This document shows positions 10,833 to 22,879 of a DNA stretch of 64,000 nt, piece by piece (position 1 is the first letter of the stretch; every line of letters begins with the position of its first letter). The translations under genes were made by a program, and so were the position numbers. The DNA is from Schistosoma haematobium (Eukaryota > Platyhelminthes > Trematoda > Strigeidida > Schistosomatidae): contig NC_067200.1 of assembly GCF_000699445.3 (NCBI RefSeq), positions 15,878,510 to 15,942,509 on the forward strand. Reading direction: 5' to 3'. The notes under the pieces were generated by a model. The model searched no databases. It was given only the letters and a program-made list of their open reading frames with translations, and was not told where the DNA came from.

Positions 10833-11890
10833 GATTGCGAAGAGGTAGAGGACGGAGGCTAAGTATAATCTAAATACATAAGTGAACAAGAGCAGTATAT
10901 AACAGAAAAAGGAGCTCAGTTAAGAAAAATGGAACCAGAAAGAATCCTTTCAGTCAAGGAAGTTCTCTCTTCTAATAGTTAAAGAGCCTTACAACAAGAT
11001 CGCCATTGGATTTTATTTTGAGCCATGTCTGATAATGTCTCAAGCCACTGAGTTACATCATCTATCGGACCCTAACCAGAGAGTCCTAATGGATCGACAT
11101 ATACCAGTCAATAGTTTGGACGTAATCGGAAGTAGAGTTTACCCCCAATAGTTGTTGCATAGATGATATAGACCCTTTCTAAAGATGACAACAACAATCG
11201 CGTCAAGATGATGGAATACATTGTTTCTCAAACAACCTAGTCAGTTCTCTGACCGGAAGGTTGCTACCATTGTTAGAAAGAGCTGGGGGTAAGTCATGTG
11301 GACCTGGTGACTTTTGGTGGTTCAGGATTTGAACTTTCTCGAGGGCCTCCACCTCGTCAGGTGGCTCAACCGGTACCGGCTAGGGAGGACAGAACAAACT
11401 GGTTGATGCTACCGGGGCAACAGACCAACTTTACTGTCCGATGAGCTTTAAGTTGTAAGGAGCCTTCATAAACCCAGTGCTTATAAGCTGAATGTTTTGC
11501 CAAGCTGCAAGAGACGCAATCCACCATTTTCATGACGTCGTGGAAACTAATCCATAGGACGGCGAAGAAACGTCGGAAAACGCACTCCCGTGGTAGCCGG
11601 GAATCAAAGATATGTTTGTGGGTCTTTCATCTCCTCGCGATCTTGGAGCGTATGCGCACCATTGGTTCTAAACAATGGTTTGTCAACTCCCTAGGTAAAT
11701 CCTCTATATGTACCAACTAAGTTTGAACCGTGGATGTCCATTTTTCATCCTTTCACTTTCGTAAATAAACTCCCGTTGTGAATAGGACTCTCCTTCGGAG
11801 TGGTTGTAAACGCGTTGCCATATGAACGCATTTCGAAAGGGAGAGTGAACTCGTCTCACCTTCGGTCGTACCAGGGCATTTGGGAGCAGA
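10833..11890 (-). mobile_element. LINE fragment with repeat head
   Basis: Minus strand: the part near 11880-11550 belongs to a repeat family also at 27150-27640, 38800-39055 and 63785-63965 (CCCTGGTACG, TTTCGAAATGC landmarks). Below it, near 11400-11220, lies a LINE RT start with VQILNHQKSPGPHDLPPAL, as in CR1/Jockey-type RTs. A second copy of the whole unit lies at 38228-39055, nearly identical over more than 500 bp. Frames are broken. Confidence 0.65.
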
Positions 11891-13300
11891 AAAAATGTAA
11901 CATATTCACATAACCACTAAAACTAGTGTACAAGTATTATATTGGGCCTCCGAACTAAAGCGAAATCGAAAACACTAGAGAAGAGTAACAAACATTGATA
12001 GTGTAACTCCAGATTTTTTAAGAATGGTGGTCTAGGACTTTCAGTCGGGTTGGTTGATACAATGCTTAGAGTTTCGGAACGGAGTAATTTCGTCGGACTG
12101 GTCGAGTTCATAAACCATCCGAGGGAATAGGGAAAAAGCTTTCCTTTTTTATGAGAATTATCGTTCTAAAGCCGATCCACCTGGCACGGTAGGACCTAAA
12201 GGAGTGAGTATTTTAGTCGATATAGCTCGATCGTGTCATCGCGACATGTAAGCCCAACCTCTATGCCAAGGTAGCAACTATGGTCGGGTAAAATCACTAA
12301 TAGGGATACTTCTATAAGCTAAAGGGCTTTGTTAATAAAGTCACTGATGATACACTCATCACCATATTCAATGGAACCTTTAAAGAATATTGCTGTGCTA
12401 CTTTAAAATATTTCTCTCACTTTAATGATGTCTAACGAACGAGTATAAAATCCAAATGTCATTAGAGAAACGCTATAGTTATGCCCAAATAAGTGGACAT
12501 TAAGTAAAATCACAATTCCTTAAGCTTTAACACCTAACGGATGTACAGAATATATGCATATATGAAGATGAATTCACAATTATTCATTTTTGTCTAATTT
12601 TACTATCCCCAATTTTCAGTGGAGGTATTTTCAGCCCTTAACTCTCAAGGGGAGAATATGTCGAGTGGCTTGAGTAGTATGCAGAGAAATCCAGTCTTAT
12701 AAATGCGTTATGTGGAAACTTAGAAATAATGGGTATGTAATTAATCGGACTAGACTAAATACAACTGAGATTATACTTTGATCAATTTAACTATGAAAAT
12801 TGAAACACTTATTAGCGTGCCACTTAAGCCGAATTTAATTTGGTGACAATCATCGTGTCAGTTTAAGAGAGAGGGCTAGTATGACTTCAACTCAGGCAGC
12901 AAATGAATAGATGAGAATAGGGTAGGGCTGTACTATACCGCCGAGCCAATGGTGAGTGTGCAAACCTCTTAAAGATCATAGTACATATATTAAAATACGG
13001 TTAGAAACTAGTGTTAGGGATTATGTTTAGGAGTTATGGTTGCAGTTTTTATCACGAGCTAACATCAGCTACGACGCAAGAGTCTGAAACTCCATATACC
13101 TATCACAAGTCTTAGAATAACATACTAACAATTTATGTTTTCGGTTTCCTGGCTGGTCAAACGGATTTAGGACTTCAGGTCGTTTAGTACCGAAAATAAA
13201 TAAGTCAAATTAAATGCTTTTCGAAGTCTCCTTCCAGTTTTATTTTTTGCAAAACGAAGAATCACCGTGATCAATTCGTAGACACTCAACTAACATGAAC
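11891..13300. other. Region without assigned feature
   Basis: AT-rich, with scattered GC-richer patches (12150-12300) that look like old repeats. No ORF or exon I can defend; an upstream exon of the zinc-finger gene could be hidden here. Confidence 0.3.
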
Positions 13301-13510
13301 TATCAGAATTATGTGATATATTTGCGCAATACATTTCGAACAATCTGACCACACATATACTTGTTAAGACATTTTTATATGAAAATTAATAGGTCAACTA
13401 GACAGGTTAAAGGTAAGCCGTAACAAAGAAAGAAAATTATTAAAGTACACAAAAACAATGTGATTACCACTCTGGATAATAAATCAGTATTACCAGGGTA
13501 GGTTAAGTAT
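13301..13510 (-). repeat. PLE1 left inverted arm
   Basis: Reverse complement of 14618-14827 with few mismatches, from TATCAGAATTATGT on the outer side to ACCAGGGTAGGTTAAG on the inner side. Confidence 0.85.
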
Positions 13511-13522
13511 CCAATTCTATCA

Positions 13523-14065
13523 ATGTGTCGGTCACCTACACACAACCTTGCAAAATGGCTTACAAAAGTATTAAACCCTATCCAAAATCGATATTGTAAG
13601 TATTCCTTGATTGACTTATTTGAATTAATTAAGTACTTAAAGGACATAAATATAAAGACAATGACAATGTGCTCCTTTGGTGTGAACACTTTATTTACAA
13701 ATGTACCTCTTAGGAAAACTACTGATATTTTGTGTGACTATATCTCTTTGAATAACCTCCCATTGTCATTTCCTGTTAAAACTCTTAAAGATTTATTACT
13801 ATTGTGTACTGAAAATGTAAAATTCGCTTTTGAGGGTGAGCACTTTCGACAAATCGATGGTGTAGCTATGAGTAGCCCTTTAGGACCGTTGCTAGCTGAT
13901 ATGCTCATGGGATATGTTGAAAATCTATCTGAAGACTTTATTTTGAAGAAGTTTCTGTATAAACGGTATGTTGATGATATCATGATCATAGGAAATAAAG
14001 GTGAAGATGTAAACCGCTTGTTAAAAGAACTCAATACAAGTCAAAAGCACATCTCTCTTACATGA
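13523..14065 (+). pseudogene. PLE1 reverse transcriptase fragment
   Basis: 180 residues. CRSPTHNLAKWL and LNPIQNRYCKYS begin the RT; FGVNTLFTNVPL is motif A, GVAMSSPLGPLLADM motif B and KRYVDDIMII motif C. Motif A of Penelope RT is normally FDV, so the first catalytic Asp has become Gly here, while YVDD is intact. The N-terminal third of the RT is missing and the frame stops near 14065, before the endonuclease region. Confidence 0.75.
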
Positions 14066-14439
14066 GAATAAGAGAAGAACAACCAACTTCCTTTTCTAGA
14101 CATCCTGATTAGTAGGAGAGATGATGGTTCCATCAGACGTTCTATGTATAGAAGGCCAATAATAATGGTTATTTATTGAAGTTCATAAACCGCTGAAAGG
14201 GTTGCAATATGACTAGACAAATGACACTTCTGGCACCCAAAAAGCGAGTTCACATTATGTTACCATTTAGAGGCGACATAAATAGTCCCATGTTGAAACG
14301 GAGACGATCAATTTACATGTATGTGCGTAAACACATACACAGGAAGGAGCAATCGTGATTTGCAATTAAGGATGGGTGAACACATACCAAAATGGATGTG
14401 TAAACAGATGAATTACAATGGTAAAATCTGATCACACAA

Positions 14440-14640
14440 TAGACAGACATCATCCTCCATTGCGAAACATTTGATTGAGACTGGTCATAAGGTTGACATC
14501 AAACCAGCACTTGTAGTGTTATACAAAAGCCTTTAAGGACGTATACTAAGGTTTATTGAAGCATTGGCTATACGGAAACTGAAACCCCCTTTATGCGTTC
14601 AAAAACAATTTGTCCTTACACCTAACCTACCCTGGTAATA
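14440..14640 (+). pseudogene. PLE1 C-terminal (GIY-YIG) remnant
   Basis: Plus-strand translation shows SSIAKHLIETGHKVDIKPAL, a stop, then RFIEALAIRKLKPPLC. This matches the C-terminal half of Penelope GIY-YIG domains (H...E..H, then EA..I). The N-terminal GIY and YIG motifs are not readable. Confidence 0.55.
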
Positions 14641-14827
14641 CTGATTTACTATCCAGAGTGGTAATCACATTGTTTTTGTGTACTTTAATAATTTTCTTTC
14701 TTTGTTACGGCTTACCTTTAACCTGTCTAGTTGACCTATTAATTTTCATATAAAAATGTCTTAACAAGTATATGTGTGGTCAGATTGTTCGAAATGTATT
14801 GCGCAAATACATAACATAATTCTGATA
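14618..14827 (+). repeat. PLE1 right inverted arm
   Basis: Contains the end of the coding frame (NLPW-like C-terminus from CTAACCTACCCTGG) and the 3' non-coding end of the element; the reverse complement is at 13301-13510. Confidence 0.85.
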
Positions 14828-15589
14828 AACTTCGTCTTCTCACCGCATTATCGAAATATATCAAAGGGACTAACTGTTTTTAATAACATGAACTAGTCGG
14901 GCTATATCCTTAAACAGGCAGGAACAGTTCGTTATTTTCTACATTTTAAATCCTTCGGTATTTATTCGGAGATCCACTGCTCAAACTACCGGTCGATTTT
15001 TGTTCGCTGTTTTGCCCATTATTAATCTTAGAGCCAGCTTGTGAAAATTCAAGATAGTGCCACTAAATACAATACGTTTCATCCTAATTATACAGTCACA
15101 AACTAGTTAATGGACCCCATATTAAAGCAAAACCTGCAGAAAGACGTGACTTCAGATTAAAACTAATCATTTATTTATTACAAACCCAAAGCAATCTCTA
15201 GCGTACTATACATTGCTCGCGCTCTCAACTCCATAAAACCTAATAAACTTGCTGTAATAGCACAATAAATCTCTGGTCTCCGTTACTCGGTTCGTAACAT
15301 TTTATGCACAGGTTAACTGTTTATATGCTTTGAGCCTCGAATGGAAGTGACCATCACAAAGTTTACCGATTTTGTTTAGCTTCCACCTAAAGTATGTGGT
15401 TAATCTATGCTGACAATATAATAGTATTTACAAGGCTGAAGGTCTGGTTCAGTAAAAACTTAATATCTCGCATTTTGGTAGAGAATAAATTTAGCTTTAA
15501 ACAGAATAGAAAACGTACCCCTTGCCCACAAAGCAGTGCAAATTACTAAAATCCATTTCAAACACACATGATCAGCGACCTTCAAAACG
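14828..15589. other. Region without assigned feature
   Basis: AT-rich sequence between PLE1 and a minus-strand LINE. Nothing supportable. Confidence 0.35.
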
Positions 15590-16690
15590 TTATAGCGCCT
15601 GGTGAAGTGTTGATATCAAGTATTCAATATCCAATACCTTTGTCACGAGCTTGTATAAACCGACTCCAAGGTGGGATCGTGTACACGTTTTGAACAGTGT
15701 TAAGAACAACCCAGGGGGGATAGCATCATGTTGTCTTAGCACAAAGTCAAAATTTGCGTTTACCTTTGCTGCGTCCCCTATGTGGTTTGAACTAGTCTCG
15801 AGGCTCTCTATGAGTACAAGCCCGAGACCCCGCTCTGAGGGGACCGTTGGAAGTGGGATTCCATGGAAAGCGTATGTGCTTTGTGTCGAATGGGGAGGAA
15901 TGTTCATGTTCACGTAAACTATGTGCCTCGGTATTATACATCCTGTTAACTATAAAGTTTCACGGTCAGGATAAAAGGGAGTCAGTGAAACCCAAATTTT
16001 TAACCTTCGATATGAAAAGTACATGAGATGCTGTGTTAAATAGATTTGCGAAATCGAGCAGCATTACGTGAACCAATATCTTATGTCCCAGAATGTCGTC
16101 TGTTCTTCCTATGCTATGAGCAGACTGGACGAACAGGACCAGTCTTTCCCGAACCCGTGTTCGACTTTATGGAGGATGTTGTTTTTATCCACGTATCTCC
16201 TGATTTTTTCATCGACCAGTCCTTCCATTGCCTCCAACATTATTGGCAGCAATATTACTAGTCCGTAACAGGCTAAGTTTTTGTATTACTCCCTTTGAAG
16301 ATTGCAGAAAGTAACCAGCTTCCATTATCTTGGGAACCGCGTGTGAATCTAGTGAGTGCTTGAACAGGTCACGCACCGGTCTGGCGGTAGCCTCCGCTCA
16401 ATGTTCCAGGATTATAGGCCGAATGCTGTCATATCTTGTTGACTCTCCTGAGCTCAGGGATTTTCGCGTCTTCAATACTAACCCGGGATTTCGTTGAATA
16501 TTTCCTAGATCCTCAGCTGGCACTATAGTTGAGAGACATTTCGCGTTTTCAGGCTCCTGGTTTAGATGGTCTATCAAGTTAGTATTAAAGACATCTGAAA
16601 TCTCTAAGTTAGATAGATCTTTGTTATTTGACTCTTTAAGAGTACAGACCCCTTGATTTTTGAGTTCCCTCTTGGTCATGCGTTTGTAAT
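15590..16690 (-). mobile_element. CR1-type LINE relic
   Basis: Minus-strand pieces in RT order: 16679-16398 (pre-RT and RT start, LSSGESTRYDSIRPIILEH), 16260-16040 (EGLVDEKIRRYVDKNNIL, then VEHGFGKDWSCSSSLL, the RT motif HGFrkgrSC) and 15913-15590 (SERGLGLVLIESLETSSNHI, then LFKTCTRSHLGVGLYK, the post-RT region). The motif A and FADD regions between them are missing. Old, internally deleted copy; resembles CR1 elements such as SR1 of schistosomes. Confidence 0.65.
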
Positions 16691-17769
16691 GAAATTTACG
16701 ATTAGCCTACAATTTGGCTGATAACTTGGTCTAAAAACATTTATCGCCTCGGACTTAGGCATTACATCTGTTTTTCAGTGCCAAGTATGAGTTACGATAA
16801 GAACTTCTCAGTGAGACTTTCCACTTGAATAAACTACATAACTAGTCAACACACTTCAAACAACAACCTGAGTAAAAACCATAGGACGGATGTTGCTGTA
16901 GAGGGGCATCAGATGATGAGACAAACCATCATTTACCTCTGTAGCAACGTAACAGAACTAAAGGGTTGAATAGGAGAAATCAGAAACATGTGATTTCAGT
17001 TATGCATGAAGATCACCGTCCTAACCGGAACATGGCTAAATCCAGACTTCTTAGACGAAGAATCGAGCTTGCAGGGAACGATATTTTTGTGATATTATTA
17101 GTGTACAAAAGAATGAGGTGGAATGGCAATATACTGTAGGGACCTACTTTTATCAAGAAGACGCGATTGGTGTAATGGAAACAATTATTATAACCAATTG
17201 TGCCAGCGATTATTTTACTGTACTTGTTTGTTTAACTGTACCAAAATACACACATTCTTTCGTTGATTGTGACCTTGCATGAATTCGGTTACGCTCAGTA
17301 ACCACATTAGTTACCCATCACGATCTCGTTATTCTTTCGATACCCTGAGATCGCCAACAAATACGTCTCGACTACAGCCTACTGCCTTCTGATACTTGAC
17401 CTGCGGGGAATCTTATCGGTTAACTGGCACGTAGTCTTCTTATAGTGGTGATCATAGTCAACCGCGACTGAACGCCACACTACAATACATTAACAGAAAC
17501 TGCAAAGCCGTAGCCCAGTACTGAAATAATTGAGGTAACAGAATCATGTTAGTGTTGCTTCAACGTGAAGATTAAGAAGTACTTGACTAGGGGAGTAAAC
17601 AGATTCCATGAAGGTTTTAACGCCCAAAAAGAAGAGATATCAAAGACGATACTGAAACTATAGTACCTGGGGTTTGACCAAATAGCAATGCTGTCCTCAG
17701 CAAACAACCTCATTCGATACGTCTTACCATCCACGCTCACGAACGGAAAATACTGGTTGTATGCGCATT
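16691..17769. other. Region without assigned feature
   Basis: No coding or repeat signature beyond an imperfect inverted repeat near 16885-16955 (GTTGCTGTAGAGG and its partial reverse complement). Confidence 0.3.
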
Positions 17770-18429
17770 TCGAGCTTCCAGTTTGACTGGCACTACTATT
17801 AGTGAGTCATTTACTAGGGCTGCCTCCATTGATTTTACCTTCAAAATTATGTATGGTGATTTTGACCTTCCAAGCATCAAATGGAAGACACACTCTGGCC
17901 CACTATGCTTTGAAGGCTTATTAGTTCCTTAGACATACACGGTTGGCAGCAATATGTAAACCCGTCAATACGAAACTACGATATTCTCTATTTGATATTC
18001 CATCACAATGCCATACCGACATTTGTAGTTGTTGGCGAAAAGTCTCACAACAACAATCATAAAATATTCCTCTACACTATGCGGTTTCTTGGGAAATCCA
18101 ACAAATCCAATACGATAAAAACGCGTTTTCAATATAGAGACTAATCACACTAAGACTTTCGATTTCATTTTAAGCATTCTAGTTGGAGCAGTTTCTCCAC
18201 TGATGATAAGCTTTCAGAAACAGTAGAAGTATTCCATATTACCACAAAATTCGCAATAGACGCTACTATCTCCTTTAAAATTACTTTTAAAACAATTATA
18301 TCATATGTCAACCAGAATCTAGGTCGAATCGGTAAAAACTAAAACGGATGTATTATATGTCAAAAAACTTCGATGCCATTCACCAAGTATACTCTGTATT
18401 GAAGGAGTGTAAAGTCAGCACAATAAGCA

Positions 18430-18861
18430 TTGGAACGTATTGCGCTCACTTCAGCATGTAATGCCCAAAACTTATCTCATCTCCACAAAAAGCTTTTTAA
18501 ATCCCGTGTGAAGTCGAATTCTGCTGGCACAACTAAATTCCTCATAGTTAACGGACGCATTGTTGACGACCCTGATATTATTTGCGAACAACTCAGCCAG
18601 CATTTCTCGCAATGTTACAAAACTGGAACTGAAAACTCTATCAATACACCTCCAATACTGACATCCAGACACCTATCAAAAGTTGATTTCATACTCTCCA
18701 ACATCAAGCAGGCCATAGCTGACCTGAAAAAGTCATATGACGGTGGACCTGACGGGGTACCTTCATCATCTGTGAATAAGGTAGTAGAGAATTCTCACTA
18801 TTTTGTTCTAAACTTTTCAGCCTATCTATGGAATATGAGACCTATCCATCCGAATGGATAA
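18430..18861 (+). pseudogene. LINE pre-RT and RT start
   Basis: Contains IVNGRIVDDPDIICEQLSQH and the RT motif KKSYDGGPDGVPSSS, the SPGPDGIP-like position of LINE RTs. Frame lost at about 18830. Confidence 0.7.
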
Positions 18862-19181
18862 CATCTCTTATCACCTCTAGATTCAAAACAGGATCATGTA
18901 TTGATAGTGCTATCAAGAACCATGGAAAAAATCATACACTAAAAGCTGTTATCATTTTACTTTTGGGTAGTCTGATTAGCCCATCCCAACACGGGTTTAT
19001 GACTAAACGCTCATGCTTCACATCGCACCTGGAACCTTTTGATCAAACCACACAGAGAAGAGATGTTGATCAGTCAGTGATAATCCTGTACTTAGATTTT
19101 AGTAAGGCTTTCGACAATGTCTCACACAAACTTCTTCTAAAACTCTCTTCATTTAGCGTACAGAATCCCCCTTTATCTTAG
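18828..19181 (+). pseudogene. LINE RT middle part
   Basis: SPSQHGFMTKRSCFTSHLEP and VIILYLDFSKAFDNVSHKLL are RT motif A and the segment before it, with catalytic Asp present. The frame ends before the palm motif B. Confidence 0.75.
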
Positions 19182-19281
19182 CTCAAATCGTCTTTAGAAT
19201 ACCGTATCCAAATCTTTCGCTTTGGATCTTGCTTCTCTAAACCTGTGAATGTAACCAGTGGGTTTATACAAGGAAGTGTGA

Positions 19282-20226
19282 TTGGTCCATTACCCTTCCT
19301 CCTTTTTATCAATGATGTGTATTCCCCTCTTTCAGTATGGTGAACGTTTCCCTTTTGCCGATGACCTGAAAGTACTTTATTCATTCTCTTCTCCCACGAA
19401 AGAAAGATATATTTCAGCGGTAATCCAAGAGGAAATAAACAAGTTATACGAATGGACTGTTTCGTGGAATTTGCCACTTAATGTTGACAACAGTAGATTT
19501 ATTCACATTCGCCGCTGTCTTAACTTAAATCTGACTATTTACAAACATAGACTCAAACCTCTCAACACTGTTCGTTACTTGGGTTTAATATATAGCAACA
19601 GTCTGAACTTTTCCGAGCACATTGCATCTCAAGTATCCAAAGCTAGAGAGCTCATCGGATTAATAATGATAAACTTCAATAATATCGAATCGAGATTGTT
19701 ATTATGCAGAAAATGTATCTTACCCATTCTTGAATATGGTATTTTAGTTTACGGTAATTGCAGGCATAATGACCTGATTAAAATTGAAAGTGTTCAAAGA
19801 AGGTTCACCAAAGCTGTTTGGGGTATTCCGACAGCAAGGACTATCACCAAAGATGTCAACATCTCAAATAAGAACCACTCTGGATCAGGCGTATCAAATC
19901 AAACTTTATCTCTATCTACCGGGTTGTTGACGATATTTCCTACTCCCCGGTATCCACTTCTTCATACTCTGTTATCATCCCACATTCTACGCAAAAAGAA
20001 AAATATTCTAGAGATTCCAAAAACCTACACAAACTCACGCCAGAATTTTTTCGTAATCCGCTACTCAATCATGTGGAACACACTGCCAGTGAACCTCCGT
20101 CGCAGTGAAACTAAAACCCGGTTCAGAAGTCTTGATGATTTTCTCTCCGAAAGTGGGTTATGTCACCTATTGAATATCAATGTATTCAATAATGATTTAT
20201 ACGAACAAGGTCCGTCATCCATCTAA
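19282..20226 (+). pseudogene. LINE RT C-terminal part
   Basis: Begins after the GSVIGPLPFLLFINDV motif (in a neighbouring frame) and includes FADDLKVLYSFSS (motif C, intact), then WTVSWNLPLNVDNSRFIHI, TVRYLGLIYSNSLNFSEH and the C-terminal region to SLDDFLSESGLCHLL. 314 codons open, the best-preserved LINE segment in the window. Confidence 0.75.
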
Positions 20227-20265
20227 TTGACTGAAAAGCAGAATGAAACCTTTGAAACTTTTCAC
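20102..20265 (+). repeat. LINE 3'-end inverted repeat, left arm
   Basis: Coding end and first bases after the stop of the LINE; its reverse complement with some mismatches is at 21175-21340. Confidence 0.8.
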
Positions 20266-21174
20266 GTCTATTTCATTCTTATTTTTATTCATCTTAACAT
20301 ATGAAGTCTGTTTATGCTTGTATTTATCATTATTACCGTTATTAAAATCATTACTGGTCCCCCGACACGTTAGATATTCTTTTTATCTCTTCGCATCCTT
20401 CTAAACATATTTAATTCCAGATTGTCCTTTGAAATCAATTGTGACTTTCATAACATCATTCTTAATTATTATTGCACAAATATTTATGCTAATATCCGGT
20501 CTCACTCTGTATACTATTATATAAATCTAAATGTATTCATCCGAGTGCTTTAACGGATTTTTATTTTATTTTTCTCAATTGCTGGTTTACTTCTGAAGTC
20601 GATATTCATTACACAATAATCATTCTTATCATGGATGAACCTTTTCACTAGTTATCCACTTATTTTCTCTCTTCTTTCCTTTTAAATTAATATTCTGCTT
20701 AAAATTACGACATTTGTAATTAAGACAATAACTTGTGTTACATTTAAATTAACTTCTCAGACCCGTTTTATCTTCACTATGCATATATGACTACTCATAC
20801 ATATTGATATTTTATTATCCTTTCCACTCAATTGAGACTTTCATCGCATCACTCTAAACTATAACTGCACAAACATTTATTCTAGCGTCATATCTTACTG
20901 TAATAATAAGTTATTTTTTCTTGATTATTTTCTACTTTATTTTTGTTACCAATTTGTCGATACATTCATAGTCATTTATTCTTGTTCTGTGTTCATAAAC
21001 ACACCTATTAAACTATTTGCGTATTTGACGTCTCTTTTATTTCTGTTCTCTTATTTTCTCCCTTTCCTTCTTTAAAGTCAAATCAGTATTCTCAACTACA
21101 CAGTACCTGATTTATTGTTATTATTTTATTATTACTCTCTTTTTCAAACATGGCATTTATAAATAAAACAGGAG
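20266..21174. other. T-rich LINE tail / spacer
   Basis: About 910 bases, very T- and A-rich (TTATT, TTTAT runs), between the inverted arms. Likely LINE 3' UTR or its remnants from two tail-to-tail copies. No ORF. Confidence 0.5.
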
Positions 21175-21340
21175 TGAAAAGTTTCAAAGGTTTCATTCTG
21201 CTTTTCAGTCAGTTAGATGGATGACGGACCTTGTTCGTATAAATCATTATTGAATACATTGATATTCAATAGGTGACACAATCCACCTTCGAAAAGAAAA
21301 TCATCAAGGAGACTTCTGAACCGGGTTGTAGTTTTACTGC
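21175..21340 (-). repeat. LINE 3'-end inverted repeat, right arm
   Basis: Reverse complement of 20102-20265 (landmarks CAATAGGTGACACAATCCAC, GAACCGGGTTGTAG). It belongs to a second, minus-oriented 3' end of the same LINE, truncated at about 21340. Confidence 0.8.
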
Positions 21341-22400
21341 AATGGACAAGCATCCTTGATCGCAAGGGGAAGGTCGATATCATTTACCTTGATTTCTCAA
21401 GAGCTCCTGATAGGGTCAACCATATATGTCTTATCAACAAGCTCAAACGATTGGCTATCTGACCACCTCTAATTGATCGGCTCTTTTCATATCTGGAAAA
21501 TCGACACTTTAAGGTCAGGGTCAACTTCACTTTATCTCAGGCTATGGAATGTCCTAGTGGGGTCCTCAAGGGCTCAGTACTAGGACCTCTTCTCTTCTTG
21601 ATTTTTATAAATGATCTTCCACAACAGGTGTCGTCAGACTTATTACTTTTTACTGATGACGTGAAACTTTGGAGAGAGATACGCCACTAAGAGGATATAC
21701 TGGCACTTCAGGAGGATCTGACTTGACTTCAAAGTTGGGCAGACGATAACGGACTTACCTTTAACACTTCAAAGTGTAAAGTAGTTCATCTGCGACATGT
21801 TGCAGACTACAGTTACAACTTAAAAAACCCTTTTCAAGTGGTATCACGAGTCGAACAAATTTTAGTAGTCCTAATACCCTAGGATTTAAAGTCCTACGCT
21901 AACTGTGACAGAAATGCCTTTCGAGCAAACCTTGCACTGATAACATTGAGGCGCATTTTTGGCCAGTTTGACTGAAGAACTTTCCACATAATCCTCAACA
22001 GCTTTATTTGTCCACATTTAGAGTACGGAAAAATAGTATTTCCTCCCTCAGTCCAAAAAAATAAGGACACTTTGGAGCGTATCCGACGACGAGACACGAA
22101 ATCAGTTCGTGGACTCAAATTCAAACCTTATGAACAGCGGCTCCAATCACTCAACCTTTACCCATTAGAGTATAGGTGACTTAATAATGGCTTACAGTAT
22201 CCTTAACACTTCTGGATATCCCCTTAAACACCTAATTTAGCTTAGTTCCAACACATACCTAAGGAGTAACACCCAGAAATCGGAGTTACAACAAATGCTG
22301 GAATTCGCTGTCGACTGAACTAATCCAAGCGACTTCCCAGGAGTCCTTTAAGTGGAAACTTGACCTATTCATAAGGTCTAAGGATAACATCTTATTATAA
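21340..22400 (+). mobile_element. CR1-type LINE RT relic
   Basis: Plus-strand translation in changing frames gives VDIIYLDFSRAPDRVNHICL (motif A), GVLKGSVLGPLLFLIFINDL (motif B), LLLFTDDVKLW (motif C; FADD changed to FTDD), SWADDNGLTFNTSKCKVVH and CPHLEYGKIVFPPSVQKNK. Multiple stops; a dead copy. Different family from the LINE to its left. Confidence 0.75.
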
Positions 22401-22879
22401 TTTACCAATTTCTTTTTTCCTCGATTGTCGTTAATATGTAGTGGCATTGGACCATAACCACACAATCCTCAAAGCTGAACACGAGGCAACTCGGAAAACA
22501 GATATTCAATATTTAACGTGGAGAAATACCTAACGATGGAGAAGGCGGGAAGAATGTATTGAATGAATTGGAGTTGATCGGATGGCATGGCTCGGCCATG
22601 CAGGCGTGGTCCCTCTGAATGTTACCTTATATCTCCTATTCATATTAAATATATTGTTCCTTCTCTAGCTTAACCTTGTTTTACATCATGTATTGGTAAT
22701 TGATACGATACAGTGAGTTGGTGTAGTCGATGGTGTGACTTCCACTTAAGATCTTAAGATTAGGCAGTTATACCGTGACAAATCTACGATTTTGCGATTA
22801 GGTCTATCATTAACGCAGTACTAATATCATAGTAGACTATAATTCTACAAATATACTTGGGCTCCTGCTTGGAGATATT
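22401..22879. other. Region without assigned feature
   Basis: Around 22480-22620 the sequence looks repeat-like but I cannot place it. Confidence 0.3.

Larger units (their letters stand above)
13301..14827 (+). mobile_element. Penelope-like element with inverted ends (PLE1)
   Basis: A 5'-truncated Penelope-like element on the plus strand: RT ORF (13523-14065), then broken GIY-YIG-region sequence to about 14640. It is flanked by inverted repeats of about 210 bp, 13301-13510 and 14618-14827. The right arm is the true 3' end; the left arm is an inverted copy of it joined to the truncated RT. Terminal repeats in inverted orientation are known for Penelope-like elements. Coding parts are inactive. 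Confidence 0.8.
17770..20265 (+). mobile_element. Non-LTR retrotransposon (CR1/Jockey-type), degenerate
   Basis: Plus strand. Endonuclease traces GDFDLPSIKWKTHSG (about 17850) and SSWSSFSTDDKLSETVEV (about 18180), then RT in three frames (18430-18861, 18828-19181, 19282-20226) ending at the TAA at 20224. The order APE endonuclease, RT, C-terminal domain is that of a non-LTR element. Frameshifts inactivate it. The last 160 bases are repeated inverted at 21175-21340. Confidence 0.75.

Noticed and set aside
11532..11720. 62-codon ORF repeated at 38709-38942
   Set aside because: Conserved only because the whole LINE fragment is duplicated; it is on the strand opposite to the LINE coding frame.
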